64,000 nt of DNA from Streptomyces himalayensis subsp. himalayensis (GCF_013778455.1 NZ_JACEHE010000020.1:89708-153707), one strand, 5' to 3'. Shown: positions 43,496 through 51,946, numbered from the stretch's first letter. Made by a program: numbers and translations. The notes: a model not told the origin generated them from the letters alone.

Positions 43496-44103
43496 CCAGC
43501 ACCCTCAACACCCCCCACCCCACCGGATTCCAGCAGCGCCTCGGCGACGAACTCGAATCCCTCGCCCTCCTGACGTCCGTCGCCGCCGAGGCCCGGCCCG
43601 CCCCGCGACGGACCCGGCCCGCGCGCCTGCGGCTGCCCCTCGCCGTCGCCGGTGTCGCCGCCGGCGTGGCCGCCGCGGTGGCCCTGCCGGTCTTGTCCCT
43701 CCCGGGTCAGGGGGCGCAGACGATCGGCTCGTCCGCGTACGCGGTCACCAAGGAGAGCGACGGCACCCTGCTCCTGCGCCTCGACAGCCGCGACGGCCTG
43801 GAAGGCTTCCAGAAGGCGCTGGACGAGCTCGGCGTACCGGCAACAGCCCTGGAACCCAGCGCCTCCTGCACCGAGCCTCGGCCCGAGGTCATTCCGGGCG
43901 CGTCGACCGGGCTGCGCGGGGCCGAGAAGGGCGACCCGCCGAACTCCATCCGGATCGACCCGGACGGCTTCCCGGACAACGGCCACCTGCTGCTGACCGC
44001 CGGATTCGCCCCGGACGGACGCATGGCCGTCCTCGCCGTGTCGGTCGTCAAGGACATCCCCAGCTGCTTGCCGGGCAGCGGGGACATCGTCCGGGTGAAG
44101 TGA
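43492..44103 (+). CDS. Putative membrane anti-sigma partner of the ECF sigma factor
   Basis: 203 aa. A short cytoplasmic segment (GFQQRLGDELESLALLTSVA) precedes an Arg-rich stretch and one transmembrane helix at about residues 48-68, then an extracytoplasmic domain with two cysteines (ASCTEPRP, IPSCLPG) that could form a disulfide. No HxxxCxxC zinc motif is present, so it is not a ZAS-type anti-sigma. Assignment rests on the GTGA overlap and topology. The external domain would be the sensor. Confidence 0.65.
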   Translation: MTSTLNTPHPTGFQQRLGDELESLALLTSVAAEARPAPRRTRPARLRLPLAVAGVAAGVAAAVALPVLSLPGQGAQTIGSSAYAVTKESDGTLLLRLDSRDGLEGFQKALDELGVPATALEPSASCTEPRPEVIPGASTGLRGAEKGDPPNSIRIDPDGFPDNGHLLLTAGFAPDGRMAVLAVSVVKDIPSCLPGSGDIVRVK

Positions 44104-44158
44104 CCGGCCACCAGGTCCCTCCGCTCTGACCCTCGTGGACGGCTTCCCTCGCCGCCCT

Positions 44159-44198
44159 CCATCACCATTCCACTGATTAAGCAGTGGAATGGTGATGG
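44159..44198. promoter_or_regulatory. Perfect 17-bp-arm inverted repeat over the gntR start
   Basis: Arms 44159-44175 and 44182-44198 are exactly complementary around a six-base ATTAAG loop. The right arm covers the putative GntR start codons. It could be a terminator for the sigma operon or an operator for the GntR protein. It is AT-richer than ordinary terminators here, and no T-run follows. Confidence 0.75.
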
Positions 44199-44470
44199 TG
44201 ATCTTGGAGTTCCGCATCGACAAGCGGAGCGGGGTCCCGCCTATCAGCAGATCGCCCTGCAGACCAAGCAGGCCCTACGCCAGGGCGAACTGGTCCCGGG
44301 GGACCGGCTGCCGACGGCCAAGGAAGTCGCCGAGACGCGGTCAACCCGAACACCACGCTGAAGGCGTACCGGGAGCTGGAACGCGAGGGCCTGGTCGAGC
44401 CACGGCCGGGCCTGGGCACCTTCGTACGCCGGTCGCTGGCCCGTCCTCGAGAACATCGGACTGCGGTGAG
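44195..44470 (+). pseudogene. GntR (YtrA-like) regulator with two frameshifts
   Basis: ILEFRIDKRSGV, then after a one-base loss near 44240 YQQIALQTKQALRQGELVPG and DRLPTAKEVAE, then after a second shift near 44338 VNPNTTLKAYRELEREGLVE and PRPGLGTFVRR. Together these make the complete winged helix-turn-helix of a short GntR/YtrA regulator. The three blocks are in three frames and the C-terminal part is gone. Confidence 0.8.
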
Positions 44471-44879
44471 TAACGGCCGTACCGGACGCGGTCGCCGGAC
44501 TCCGACTCAAGAAGCCCCTTACCAACGGCACAGAGCCTGCCGCTACTGACCGTGCGAACGCGATGCATGTTGTTGCCGGTGCGCTCTCGTGGGAGGGCAA
44601 GGAGTCAGTCGCCCGGTCCGGCCGGGCCAAGCCGTGCCCGGCCTTCCCGCCCAATGCCGAGAGCCGCACATGGTGCTGGCACGCCCCTCGGCGGGGATCC
44701 GTCCGCCAGCTCTTCGCCGTACCGGGCTCTGCGCGCGGCGGGGCGGGGCGGCGATGAGGTCCTCGTAGCGCACCGTGTGGCCGGGCGGCGCCCGGCGTGC
44801 GCAGGCGGCGAAGCACTGGCGTAATAGCGGGGTGTGACGTGCAGCGACCGGGAACAGGGATCCGGTCACAATCGTTCAC
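44471..44879. other. Region without a recognisable gene
   Basis: Open frames on both strands lack family features or ribosome sites. The right end must contain the terminus of the IS481 element, but I could not define its inverted repeat. Confidence 0.4.
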
Positions 44880-45881
44880 CTAGTTGTATGAGGCCATGAC
44901 GTTGGCGACGACTTGGTCGAGTGCCGCAGCGGGCGGTTTGCCTCCGGTGGCTCCGTGGGGCCGGTGGTAGTTGTAGTGGACGTTCCACACGGCCAGGGCG
45001 TCGGAGCGTTGTTGTTCGGATGTCCATGTGCATGAGTAGAGGAACTCTTCGGCCAGGATCCGGTTGTACCGCTGGACTTTTCCGTTGTGCTGGGGTGTGT
45101 ACGCCTTGGTCCGCTTGTGTTTCGCACCGAGCAGGGATCGGGTGAAGGCGTCGGCACGGTAGCAGGATCCGTTGTCGGTGACGATTCGCTCGACGCGGGT
45201 GATTCCGTGGGCAGCGAACCACACCCGCGCCCGATGCAGGAACGCAATCGCCGTCGACGCCTTCTCGTCGGGCAGTGGTTCGGTGTAGGCGAGGCGGGTG
45301 TGCCCGTCGATCGCCGAGTGTAAGTAGACGTAGCCGCGTTTGTCGCTCTTGGCCTTGGTGCGAGCGGCGGCGCGGGCTTGGTCGGAGTCGCGGTCGTGGG
45401 CGCGCCAGCCGCCACCGTCGGGGATGCGTCCGACTTTCTTGACGTCGACGTGCACCATGTGCCCGGGCCGCTTCGCGATGATCGTCTGCGGGGTCCGGTT
45501 GGTGTCACCGTTCGGGTCGATGAACCGTCGACGGTTCAACCCCAGCTGCGCAAGCAGCCGAGTCACGGTGCGCCGACTGATAGTGACCTCGATGTCGTTG
45601 AGTTCGAACGCAATCCGGGCCGCGGACCATTTGTGCTCACGCCGCATCCGCTCAACCATCTTGACCACATCGGCCGGTGTGGCCGTCGGTTGCCGGTGCG
45701 GCGTCGAGGACCGGTCCACTAGCCCGAGTTCACCGTGCTTGCGCCACCGGTTGACCCACTTGGACGCGCACGCCCGAGAGATACCCATCTCCGCGGCCAC
45801 GTGCGCGATCGGCCTGGTCTTACACCGCTGGACCCGCCGGCGACGCCCCTCAACCGACAGTGGTGCATTCGAGTGTGTCAT
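44880..45881 (-). CDS. IS481-family transposase
   Basis: 333 aa and apparently complete. An N-terminal helix-turn-helix (HVAAEMGISRACASKWVNRW) is followed by a second one and an rve/DDE integrase core: Asp in HVDVKKVG, Asp in IVTDNGSCY, Glu in RILAEEFLY. The end WNVHYNYHRPHGATGGKPP is typical of IS481. Its ATG overlaps the stop of the MFS gene upstream by ATGA, so the insertion lies at the very end of that gene. Terminal repeats could not be located by eye. Confidence 0.9.
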   Translation of the reverse strand: MTHSNAPLSVEGRRRRVQRCKTRPIAHVAAEMGISRACASKWVNRWRKHGELGLVDRSSTPHRQPTATPADVVKMVERMRREHKWSAARIAFELNDIEVTISRRTVTRLLAQLGLNRRRFIDPNGDTNRTPQTIIAKRPGHMVHVDVKKVGRIPDGGGWRAHDRDSDQARAAARTKAKSDKRGYVYLHSAIDGHTRLAYTEPLPDEKASTAIAFLHRARVWFAAHGITRVERIVTDNGSCYRADAFTRSLLGAKHKRTKAYTPQHNGKVQRYNRILAEEFLYSCTWTSEQQRSDALAVWNVHYNYHRPHGATGGKPPAAALDQVVANVMASYN

Positions 45882-47092
45882 GGTGCGTCCTGGTCCGCTG
45901 TGGCGAAGGCATGCTTTCGCGTGAGCGTGATCACGGTCAGGCTGAGGACTCCGAGCGCTGCCGCGGCGATGGCGTCGGCGGCGATGTTGACGCGCTGCAG
46001 GAGTATGCCGCCGATCATGCCGCCGAGTGCCATGGCCGCGTTCCACAAGGTCACAAGGATGGCCTGCGCGGTGTCGGCGATGGCTGGGCTGCGTCGCATC
46101 CCGGCATGACCGGCTGCGGTCTGAAGGAGCGTGGGTGTACCGCCCCATCCCAGGCCCCACGCGACGGCTGCGACCCAGACGACGGCCTGTGCCGTGGTGG
46201 CGGCGAAGGCTGCCGTGGCGACAGTGAACAGCGTTGCGGCGGTCAGCGCGAGCCCACGAAGGTGTCTGTCGATGTGACGGCCGGTGTACCAGATGCTGAC
46301 CAGGCATGCGATGCCGAAGGCCAGCAGGATCGCGTCCACTGCCGTGGCGAGGCCGGCGTGCCGCAGGTACGGCGCGATGTACGCGTAGATGATCGTGTGG
46401 CCGAGGACGAAGGTCACGACGACGACCATGATGGCGGTGACACCAGGGACCCGGAGCGTTTGCCGGGCTGTCGGCTTCGGCTCTTCAGCTGTCGTCGTCG
46501 GCTGGCTGATGGCGGGAACGCTGAACGTGATCCACCCGATGACGGCGAGGGCGATCACTGAGACGGCAGCGAAGGACGCTCGCCACCCGATCTGTTGCCC
46601 GATCAGCGTCCCGGCGGGAACACCTAGCGACAGCGCCAGGGGGATCCCGGTCATCACGATCGCGATGGCACGGCCTTCCTGACCGGGAGGAGCGATACGC
46701 CGCGCGTATCCGGCAAGGATGGCCCACGCGAGTCCGGCGGCGACGCCGGCGAGGAACCGCGCGACGAGCAGGACCGCGTAACCGGGCGCGGCAGCGGTGA
46801 GCGTGTTCGCGACCAGGAAGACGGTCATGGCGCCCAACAGCAACGGCTTGCGCCGAATTCCCGCCGTGGCAGCGGCCAACGGTATGGCGGTCAGGGCTGT
46901 CCCGGCGGCGTACACGGTGACGGCCTGGCCCACCGCACCGGAGCTGACGCCGAGAGAGGAGGACATCTGCGGGAGGACGCCCGCCGGGAGGGTCTCGGTC
47001 AGGCTGGTGATGAAAACCGCGGTGCCCAGTGCCAGGAGCGCGGACCAGGGCAGGACGTGACGTCTTGTCGGAGAGGCTGTTGTGGTCGTCAT
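45878..47092 (-). CDS. MFS exporter (AraJ/Cmx-like)
   Basis: 404 aa, about 12 transmembrane helices. The drug:H+ antiporter pattern is visible: TETLPAGVLPQMSSSLGVS in helix 1 region, RFLAGVAAGLAWAILAGYA in helix 4, GIPLALSLGVPAGTLIGQQ in helix 5 (motif C-like). The last residues (KHAFATADQDAP) lead straight into the IS481 start, so the native C-terminus may have been trimmed. It is divergent from merR, with a MerR-type box in between, and is presumably induced by the MerR ligand. Confidence 0.9.
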   Translation of the reverse strand: MTTTTASPTRRHVLPWSALLALGTAVFITSLTETLPAGVLPQMSSSLGVSSGAVGQAVTVYAAGTALTAIPLAAATAGIRRKPLLLGAMTVFLVANTLTAAAPGYAVLLVARFLAGVAAGLAWAILAGYARRIAPPGQEGRAIAIVMTGIPLALSLGVPAGTLIGQQIGWRASFAAVSVIALAVIGWITFSVPAISQPTTTAEEPKPTARQTLRVPGVTAIMVVVVTFVLGHTIIYAYIAPYLRHAGLATAVDAILLAFGIACLVSIWYTGRHIDRHLRGLALTAATLFTVATAAFAATTAQAVVWVAAVAWGLGWGGTPTLLQTAAGHAGMRRSPAIADTAQAILVTLWNAAMALGGMIGGILLQRVNIAADAIAAAALGVLSLTVITLTRKHAFATADQDAP

Positions 47093-47104
47093 GCACTGAT
47101 CGTG

Positions 47105-47135
47105 AAACCCTCACATTGATGTGATGGTCAAGCTC
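47105..47135 (-). promoter_or_regulatory. MerR-type operator and promoter of the MFS gene
   Basis: Palindrome TCACATTGATGTGA at 47111-47124. On the minus strand TTGACC (47126-47131) precedes it, placing the dyad in the spacer as for MerR-activated promoters. The same arrangement occurs at 48699-48719. Confidence 0.75.
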
Positions 47136-47160
47136 GGGCCGCGCGGCTACTCTCGAGCAT

Positions 47161-47556
47161 GTGCGGATCGGTGAACTGTCCCGCCTGACAGGCGTGTCCC
47201 GGCGCCTGCTGCGGTATTACGAGGAGCAGGGCCTGATCGTGCCGGATCGGTCGACGAACGGATACCGTGACTACGACGAGCGGAATGTGGACCGCGTGAA
47301 GCAGATACGCGGTCTGCTGGCGGCGGGGTTGCCGACGCGGATCATCAAGCAGATCCTGCCGTGCCTGGACAAGCCCAGGTCCATTCACTTCCCGGACGCG
47401 ACCCCGGAGATGCTGGCGTTGCTGACCTCGGAGCGGGACAAGCTCACCGATCGGATCGAGATGCTCACCCGTAACCGGGACGCGATGACCGAGTACTTGA
47501 CCGAGGTGGAGCAGCATCGCGCCCCGGTTGCACCCGGTCAACTTCACAGTACCTGA
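47161..47556 (+). CDS. MerR-family transcriptional regulator
   Basis: 131 aa. The N-terminal helix-turn-helix and wing read MRIGELSRLTGVSRRLLRYY and EEQGLIVPDRSTNGYRDYDE; a coiled dimerisation helix follows (EMLALLTSERDKLTDRIEML). There is no metal-binding cysteine set, so a drug or small organic effector is likely. The start is a GTG with the conserved MRIGEL. It is divergent from the MFS exporter, and a second copy of the intergenic box lies upstream of the LLM oxidoreductase, defining a three-gene regulon. Confidence 0.92.
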   Translation: MRIGELSRLTGVSRRLLRYYEEQGLIVPDRSTNGYRDYDERNVDRVKQIRGLLAAGLPTRIIKQILPCLDKPRSIHFPDATPEMLALLTSERDKLTDRIEMLTRNRDAMTEYLTEVEQHRAPVAPGQLHST

Positions 47557-47566
47557 AGCCAGTTCC

Positions 47567-48665
47567 TCACCGGACAACCTCCTGGACAATCCTGTCGGCG
47601 TCGTCCGGAAGCACCGCGGGGCGCAGCCGAACCCCGCTCAGGCCGAACTGCTCACGCCAACGGGCGAGTTCTTGGGCGAGGCGGTCCGCGGTTCCGACGA
47701 ACACGTGCGTGTCCGGTACCCAGACGAAGCCGGCGGCTTCGTTCAGCCTGGCCAGCCTGGCCTCCGCGTGCTCGTCCGTGTCGCCCAGGACAACCGCCAC
47801 GTCCGCGTACACCTCGGTCCCGGTGGCGTCCGCCGTCAGCTTCTCGATTTCTCGAAACGCCGTCAGGAGCACGGGAATCGGGTGCTCTTGCGACGGAGTC
47901 ACGAAGACCCGGTCCGCGACGGCGGCAGCGAGTCGATACGGCTCCAGGGCATGGTGCGCGAGCACCGCAACCTTCGGGGTGCTCGGCACCGGGACGGTCA
48001 GCGGGCCGGCCGCCGGGGTACCTTTCCCTCCCGGTGAGCCGCAACGGCGCGACCATGTCCCGGTGCAGGAACGTGTCCCCGGAGCTCAGGCTCTCGGCGG
48101 GAAACGTCCTCCACAGCTCGCGCACTGTTCGCACGTGGTCCTCGGCGTCACGAAAGAGATCCCGGAGCCGGCGAGCGATGCGAGTCGGGACGTACACGTC
48201 CTCGGGCCGCAGCTGAGGCGTCGCCAGTCCACCGACCACCGTGGCATCGCGCGCGTCGGCGGAAACCTGCGGCCGCCACACCACCCGGCCCGGCCCGATT
48301 GCCGCCAAGGACGCCATCTGGGCGGCGACGTGGAACGGGTTGGTGTGCGTCACGTTGCGCGAGACCACCACCTCGCTGATGTCTGTCGTTGCCAGCAGGA
48401 CCGCTGCGGTGACAACAGGATCGAGCCTGCCGCGCACCCGGTCATGGGCCTGGTCGGCGGTACCGAACCGGTCGGTCTGCAGGCTCAGGCCGTCCTCGAG
48501 CGTGACGAAGTCGATGCCACCTGCCGCGGCCGCGCGCCCCCAGTTCGTCCAGTAGCCGCCCTTGAAGACCTCTTCGGCATCCGTCACCGACGACATCAGC
48601 CACGAGGCAGGGTGCCAACCCGTGCCCTCCAACGCCAGGCCGAGCCGAAACGAGCCGGGGTTCAT
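47567..48665 (-). pseudogene. LLM class flavin-dependent oxidoreductase, single frameshift
   Basis: The first 215 codons give a good luciferase-like N-terminal part (FRLGLALEGTGWHPASW, VTLEDGLSLQTDRFG, VTHTNPFHVAAQMASLAAIG, DMVAPLRLTGRE). Near 48018-48022 the frame shifts by one base. The adjacent frame continues TPAAGPLTVPVPSTPKVAVL, EVYADVAVVLGDTDEHAEAR and LNEAAGFVWVPDTHVFVGTA to 47567. Either decay or a sequence error. GGAAAGGG precedes the ATG. It sits behind a MerR-type promoter and converges on merR. Confidence 0.8.
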
Positions 48666-48689
48666 CGAGTCCCTTTCCATGACTCGATT

Positions 48690-48722
48690 GCACAACCATC
48701 ACACCGATGTGAAGGTCAACCC
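48690..48722 (-). promoter_or_regulatory. MerR-type operator and promoter of the LLM gene
   Basis: Palindrome TCACACCGATGTGA at 48699-48712 with GGTCAA at 48714-48719, that is TTGACC on the transcribed direction. It matches the box before the MFS gene at about 20 of 25 positions. Confidence 0.75.
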
Positions 48723-48822
48723 GTCAACAACCTCCTGACCCGCAACAACTAGGAAACGGCCTCATGTGAAAACGGCCTGGTTGGGCGAGCTGCCAGTATC
48801 CGTCCACGCGTCCAAGGTGCTC

Positions 48823-48869
48823 ATTGAGACTGAGCAGCCGATCTAGCGGCTGAGCATGTGACTTGGCGG
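48823..48869. repeat. Left arm of a 47-bp imperfect inverted repeat
   Basis: The complement is at about 49971-50019. Twenty-one bases in the core (from GAGACTGAGC to CGATCTAG) are identical, and the outer part TGTGACTTGG / CCAAGTCACG also matches. Each arm can itself fold through CAGCCG / CGGCTG. Confidence 0.75.
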
Positions 48870-48933
48870 GACTGGGCAGTGCAGATGGCGGGCGGAGTAG
48901 CGGTCCCATCGCTGTGCTGTGCGGTGTACCCCT

Positions 48934-49893
48934 TCAACCTGCCGGGTGCTGAGCGAGGGACCAGCGGACGGGGTGACCGTCGGGGCCGTCGGTGAGCCAG
49001 GAGCCGTCACCCAGGAGCTCCAGTTCGTACGGGCTGGCTACCTCGACGGCGATCTCGCCGCTGACCGTACCCATCCTCACGTCGATCAGGTGGTAGCGGT
49101 ACCACTCCTCCTCATCCTGGCTTTCACCGCCCAAGGTGACGACGGCCGTGTTCGGGGTCAGATAGCCGCCGCTCCATTCCACGAACGTCTCCTCCGGGTC
49201 ATATCCGAAGGCCTCGACGGAGAGAGTGAAGAGCCGGTCCCCGCTGGGGTGGCGGTGGAAGGCAACATCCCGCTGACCGTGGTCGACGGTCATGAACTGC
49301 CGCCCGCCCGGCGCCAGGTCGATCAGGCAGCGGTCCCACCACGGGTATGTCACGAACTCCGGCTCGCCGCCGGCCCCGACTATCCCCCGGAGAATGACGG
49401 CACCGTCCTGGCCCTCGCCGATGTCGAGGTAGACGCTGCCGTCCACGGGGTGTACGTGGTGGCCGGCGCCGTGCCCAACCGTCTCCAGCTCCCGGCGGAC
49501 GAGGGCCACCCCGCTATCGGCGTCGTGCACGACCCACTGGTCTTCGCCCCCGCGTCCCGCCATCGCGTCCGGCCGGTAGACCCACACAGTCCGGCCGTCC
49601 AGAGAGAGCGCACAGCCAGGCCGGTGGCCATGGCGCACGTCGGAGTGCGGCTCGAAGTCCGACGCCCACACCAGGTCACCGGCGCGCGTGAGGCAGACGA
49701 CCCTGTTCAGGGTCGTGTACACGACTCGCTCCAGATCAGGCCGCACCGCCGACTCCACGACCTCGTCGCCGACCCGCGGCTCGAACACCGCGGCGGGCTC
49801 GAGCGTCCCGAAAGCGCCGCGGTCCTTCAGATAGGCACGGATCTGCCCGTCGCGGTGTCGCGTGATGACCTTCGGAGGGGGCGCAGGAATCAT
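48934..49893 (-). CDS. Unrecognised beta-propeller-like protein flanked by inverted repeats
   Basis: 319 aa, no signal peptide. Repeated strand-turn patterns (RVVYTTLNRVVCLTRAGDLV, CALSLDGRTVWVYRPDAMAG, GSVYLDIGEGQDGAVILRG, DRLFTLSVEAFGYDP) suggest a six- or seven-bladed propeller without a classical WD or Asp-box signature. I do not recognise the family beyond that. No strong ribosome site precedes the ATG. It is the only gene between two long inverted repeats, like a transposon passenger. Confidence 0.75.
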   Translation of the reverse strand: MIPAPPPKVITRHRDGQIRAYLKDRGAFGTLEPAAVFEPRVGDEVVESAVRPDLERVVYTTLNRVVCLTRAGDLVWASDFEPHSDVRHGHRPGCALSLDGRTVWVYRPDAMAGRGGEDQWVVHDADSGVALVRRELETVGHGAGHHVHPVDGSVYLDIGEGQDGAVILRGIVGAGGEPEFVTYPWWDRCLIDLAPGGRQFMTVDHGQRDVAFHRHPSGDRLFTLSVEAFGYDPEETFVEWSGGYLTPNTAVVTLGGESQDEEEWYRYHLIDVRMGTVSGEIAVEVASPYELELLGDGSWLTDGPDGHPVRWSLAQHPAG

Positions 49894-49970
49894 CCGCTGA
49901 GGCTAACGCCCAGCTCAGGCCGACTGAGAGCCAGGGCGGTGTGCAGGCCGAGCGTAAATCGGCTACTCAG

Positions 49971-50019
49971 CCGCCCCAAGTCACGTGCTCAGCCCTCTAG
50001 ATCGGCTGCTCAGTCTCAC
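49971..50019. repeat. Right arm of the 47-bp imperfect inverted repeat
   Basis: Mirrors 48823-48869 with a few substitutions and two small gaps. A further partial copy of its ATCGGCTxCTCAG motif lies at 49957-49970, so the right side has a direct repeat 43 bases apart. Confidence 0.75.
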
Positions 50020-50499
50020 TCATCCACCTTATGCGAGGGTGATGTCGTGGCGCCGGATCGCGTGCTGGCGCGTAGCGCGACGACCAAGGGGTCCGGTCTC
50101 CCCGAGCACGGGCTTCCGGATCGCCTCGTGATAGCAGCCGGGCCGTGCCACGGTTTCAAGGTCGATCAGGATCGTCCTCGCAGGCAGACCCCAGATTGCT
50201 CCACCGCGGAGACGCGCTGGCGATGTACGATTCCGGCGCTATCCAGGGGTGGGACTCACAGAGTGGGGGGATCGATGGCCCTGACGTTGTTCAGCGGTCC
50301 CACCATGTTGGCTTCAGCTGGCCCCGATTCGTGAAGATCGGCCCCGCCACGGACGGCTTGAATTGGCCCCACCTATCCGCGACGCGTTGCTCGGCGGCGG
50401 GGTCAACTGGAACCGTCCGTACCGCTGCCTTCACAGGTGGTACCGCCGCAAGCCGCCACGATGGGGCCGCTGGTAGACGTCACAGCCAGCCATCTGCTT
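50020..50499. other. Region without a gene, containing an IS-end-like repeat
   Basis: No supported gene. Blocks of GGCCCC near 50310-50373 resemble multiple terminal repeats of an IS21-type element; the left 300 bases show nothing else. Confidence 0.4.
50335..50373. repeat. IS-terminus-like repeat, copy 2
   Basis: ATCGGCCCCGCC, then TTGAATTGGCCCCAC, matches the pattern at 38721-38762 in the same orientation. A third GGCCCC block lies about 25 bases upstream. Confidence 0.55.
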
Positions 50500-50540
50500 A
50501 CTGAGCACTCCAGTTGCCAGATGACACTGGAGTGCTCAGT
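50500..50540 (-). terminator. 15-bp perfect hairpin after the MOSC gene
   Basis: ACTGAGCACTCCAGT at 50500-50514 pairs exactly with 50526-50540 around an 11-base loop. It lies 16 bases beyond the MOSC stop codon. There is no T-run. Confidence 0.75.
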
Positions 50541-50555
50541 CACAGTTGATGACAT

Positions 50556-51239
50556 TCAGTCGAGCCAGCGGGCCTTGTCCCCGATACGGACATGGCCGGG
50601 TTTCTCGACCGCCGCGTACACGCCGAGGGTGTTGCCGAGCTCGCGGGCGACCCAGCGCAGCACGGCGCGGTCATGCGGGACGGTCGGAGTCTCCTTGGTG
50701 ATCATCACGCAGCGGTCGCACCCCTCGGTGAAGCGCAACCGCAGCGTGCCGATGGCCATCCGGCGGCCGATCCAATCGTGCTCGGGGTACCCGGCCGCGT
50801 GGTCGCCGGGCACGTCGTCGAGCACCAGGTTAGGCCGGAACCGGCTGGCGTCTATCGCACTGTCTGGCAGCGTCGAGCCGAGGCTGCGCAGCGCCGTCGT
50901 TGTCAATACATGGAGCGCGGCGTCAGGCCGGTGCGGCTGGTGCTCGACCAGCGTGACCTTGGCCTGGACAGCCGCACTGAGCCGACTGGCGGCGTCAGGC
51001 GCATCGGAGCGGAACCGCTGGCCGTCCGGCAGGACCAGCTCGGCCACGCCCGGCCCGAGGGTGACCGCCCGCAATCGCATGAGCGCCGGAACAGCACCGG
51101 CCCAGGTGACCTCTCCCCGCTCGTCGTGGACGGCGATGCCCCGGTCACCCTCGATCCCGAGCACACCGACCGTGGCTGCGGTCAGTCGCTCACCGCCCAC
51201 CGACTTCACCGGATACCGCAACAGTTGGTCGACCCGCAT
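50556..51239 (-). CDS. MOSC-domain protein
   Basis: 227 aa. An N-terminal MOSC beta-barrel (LRYPVKSVGGERLTAATV, GIEGDRGIAVHDERGEV) precedes the MOSC domain proper (RFRPNLVLDD, DWIGRRMAIGTLRLRFTEGC, DRCVMITKE). The Cys in GCDRC is the expected molybdenum-cofactor ligand of mARC-type proteins. These carry sulfurated molybdenum cofactor and reduce N-hydroxylated compounds. A redox partner is not encoded nearby. The PaoABC-type enzyme at 16.7 kb draws on the same cofactor pool. A strong hairpin follows. Confidence 0.9.
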   Translation of the reverse strand: MRVDQLLRYPVKSVGGERLTAATVGVLGIEGDRGIAVHDERGEVTWAGAVPALMRLRAVTLGPGVAELVLPDGQRFRSDAPDAASRLSAAVQAKVTLVEHQPHRPDAALHVLTTTALRSLGSTLPDSAIDASRFRPNLVLDDVPGDHAAGYPEHDWIGRRMAIGTLRLRFTEGCDRCVMITKETPTVPHDRAVLRWVARELGNTLGVYAAVEKPGHVRIGDKARWLD

Positions 51240-51548
51240 CCATCGCCCCCTTGATCCCAGCGGTCCGGCGACCGTAGTCGACGGTGATGGGATCTCTGAA
51301 ATCGGCCAGGGGTACTCGTCGCCTCACTCGGTCCGTTGTTCAACCGAGTGGGGAGTTCCAGCGAGCACTGCGCGCGTCGTCGTCCGGGCCGCCCTCTCTG
51401 CGAGCGCGTCTGTGACCTTGTCAGTCCGACGTGGTCCGTGCGGGCTCGGCCGACGGCGCCCCGCTGCGATGAGTTTCGGCCGGGTCGCGAGTCTGTTCTG
51501 GTGACCGTCGTAGGACGCTGCCCGGCACGAGACACCACGGAGGACACC
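51240..51548. other. Intergenic region with a small hairpin
   Basis: CACTCGGT (51325) and ACCGAGTG (51343) form an 8-bp stem. GGAGG sits just before the DUF899 start at the right end. No gene seen. Confidence 0.4.
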
Positions 51549-51831
51549 ATGACGACCACACCGGACGACCCGACCACCGCGCTGCCCGGCCGCCCGCCCG
51601 TCGTTGACCTGGCCACCTGGCAGACCGCCCGTGACGAGCTTCTGGTCCGCGAGAAGGCCCACACCCGCGAGGGCGACGCCCTCGCCGCGGCCCGCCGCCG
51701 GCTGCCGATGGTGGAGTTCGACGGAACGGTCGAGGTCGTCGGACCCGACGGCCCGGTCCCACATGTGGTATGACGGCGCGCCGGGCCTCGCCTCGGGAAG
51801 CCGTGATGAGGCCCCCAGTAGCCCTGCGTAG
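51549..51831 (+). pseudogene. DUF899-family (thioredoxin-like) remnant
   Basis: From the ATG, PPVVDLATWQTARDELLVRE and KAHTREGDALAAARRRLPMV are the DUF899 N-terminus. At 51762 the frame breaks, and HMWYDGAPG, normally about 20 residues further on, follows in another frame before a stop. The catalytic half is missing. Confidence 0.8.
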
Positions 51832-51946
51832 TGTTCCGACTCCTCGGCATCCGGCCACGGAGCCCGCGCAAGAACCCGTTTGGCGGACCACCGCGACCAC
51901 TGCTACGTTTCCGGAGGCCGTGCTAGAGAACGAGGAGGTGGTACCC

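Noticed and set aside
42274..44223. 649-codon minus-strand frame opposite the ECF sigma operon
   Set aside because: Antisense shadow of the sigma factor and its partner, which have clear domains and a GTGA overlap.
44500..45930. Search for terminal inverted repeats of the IS481 element
   Set aside because: No convincing pair was found by eye on either side of the transposase, so no element boundaries are given.
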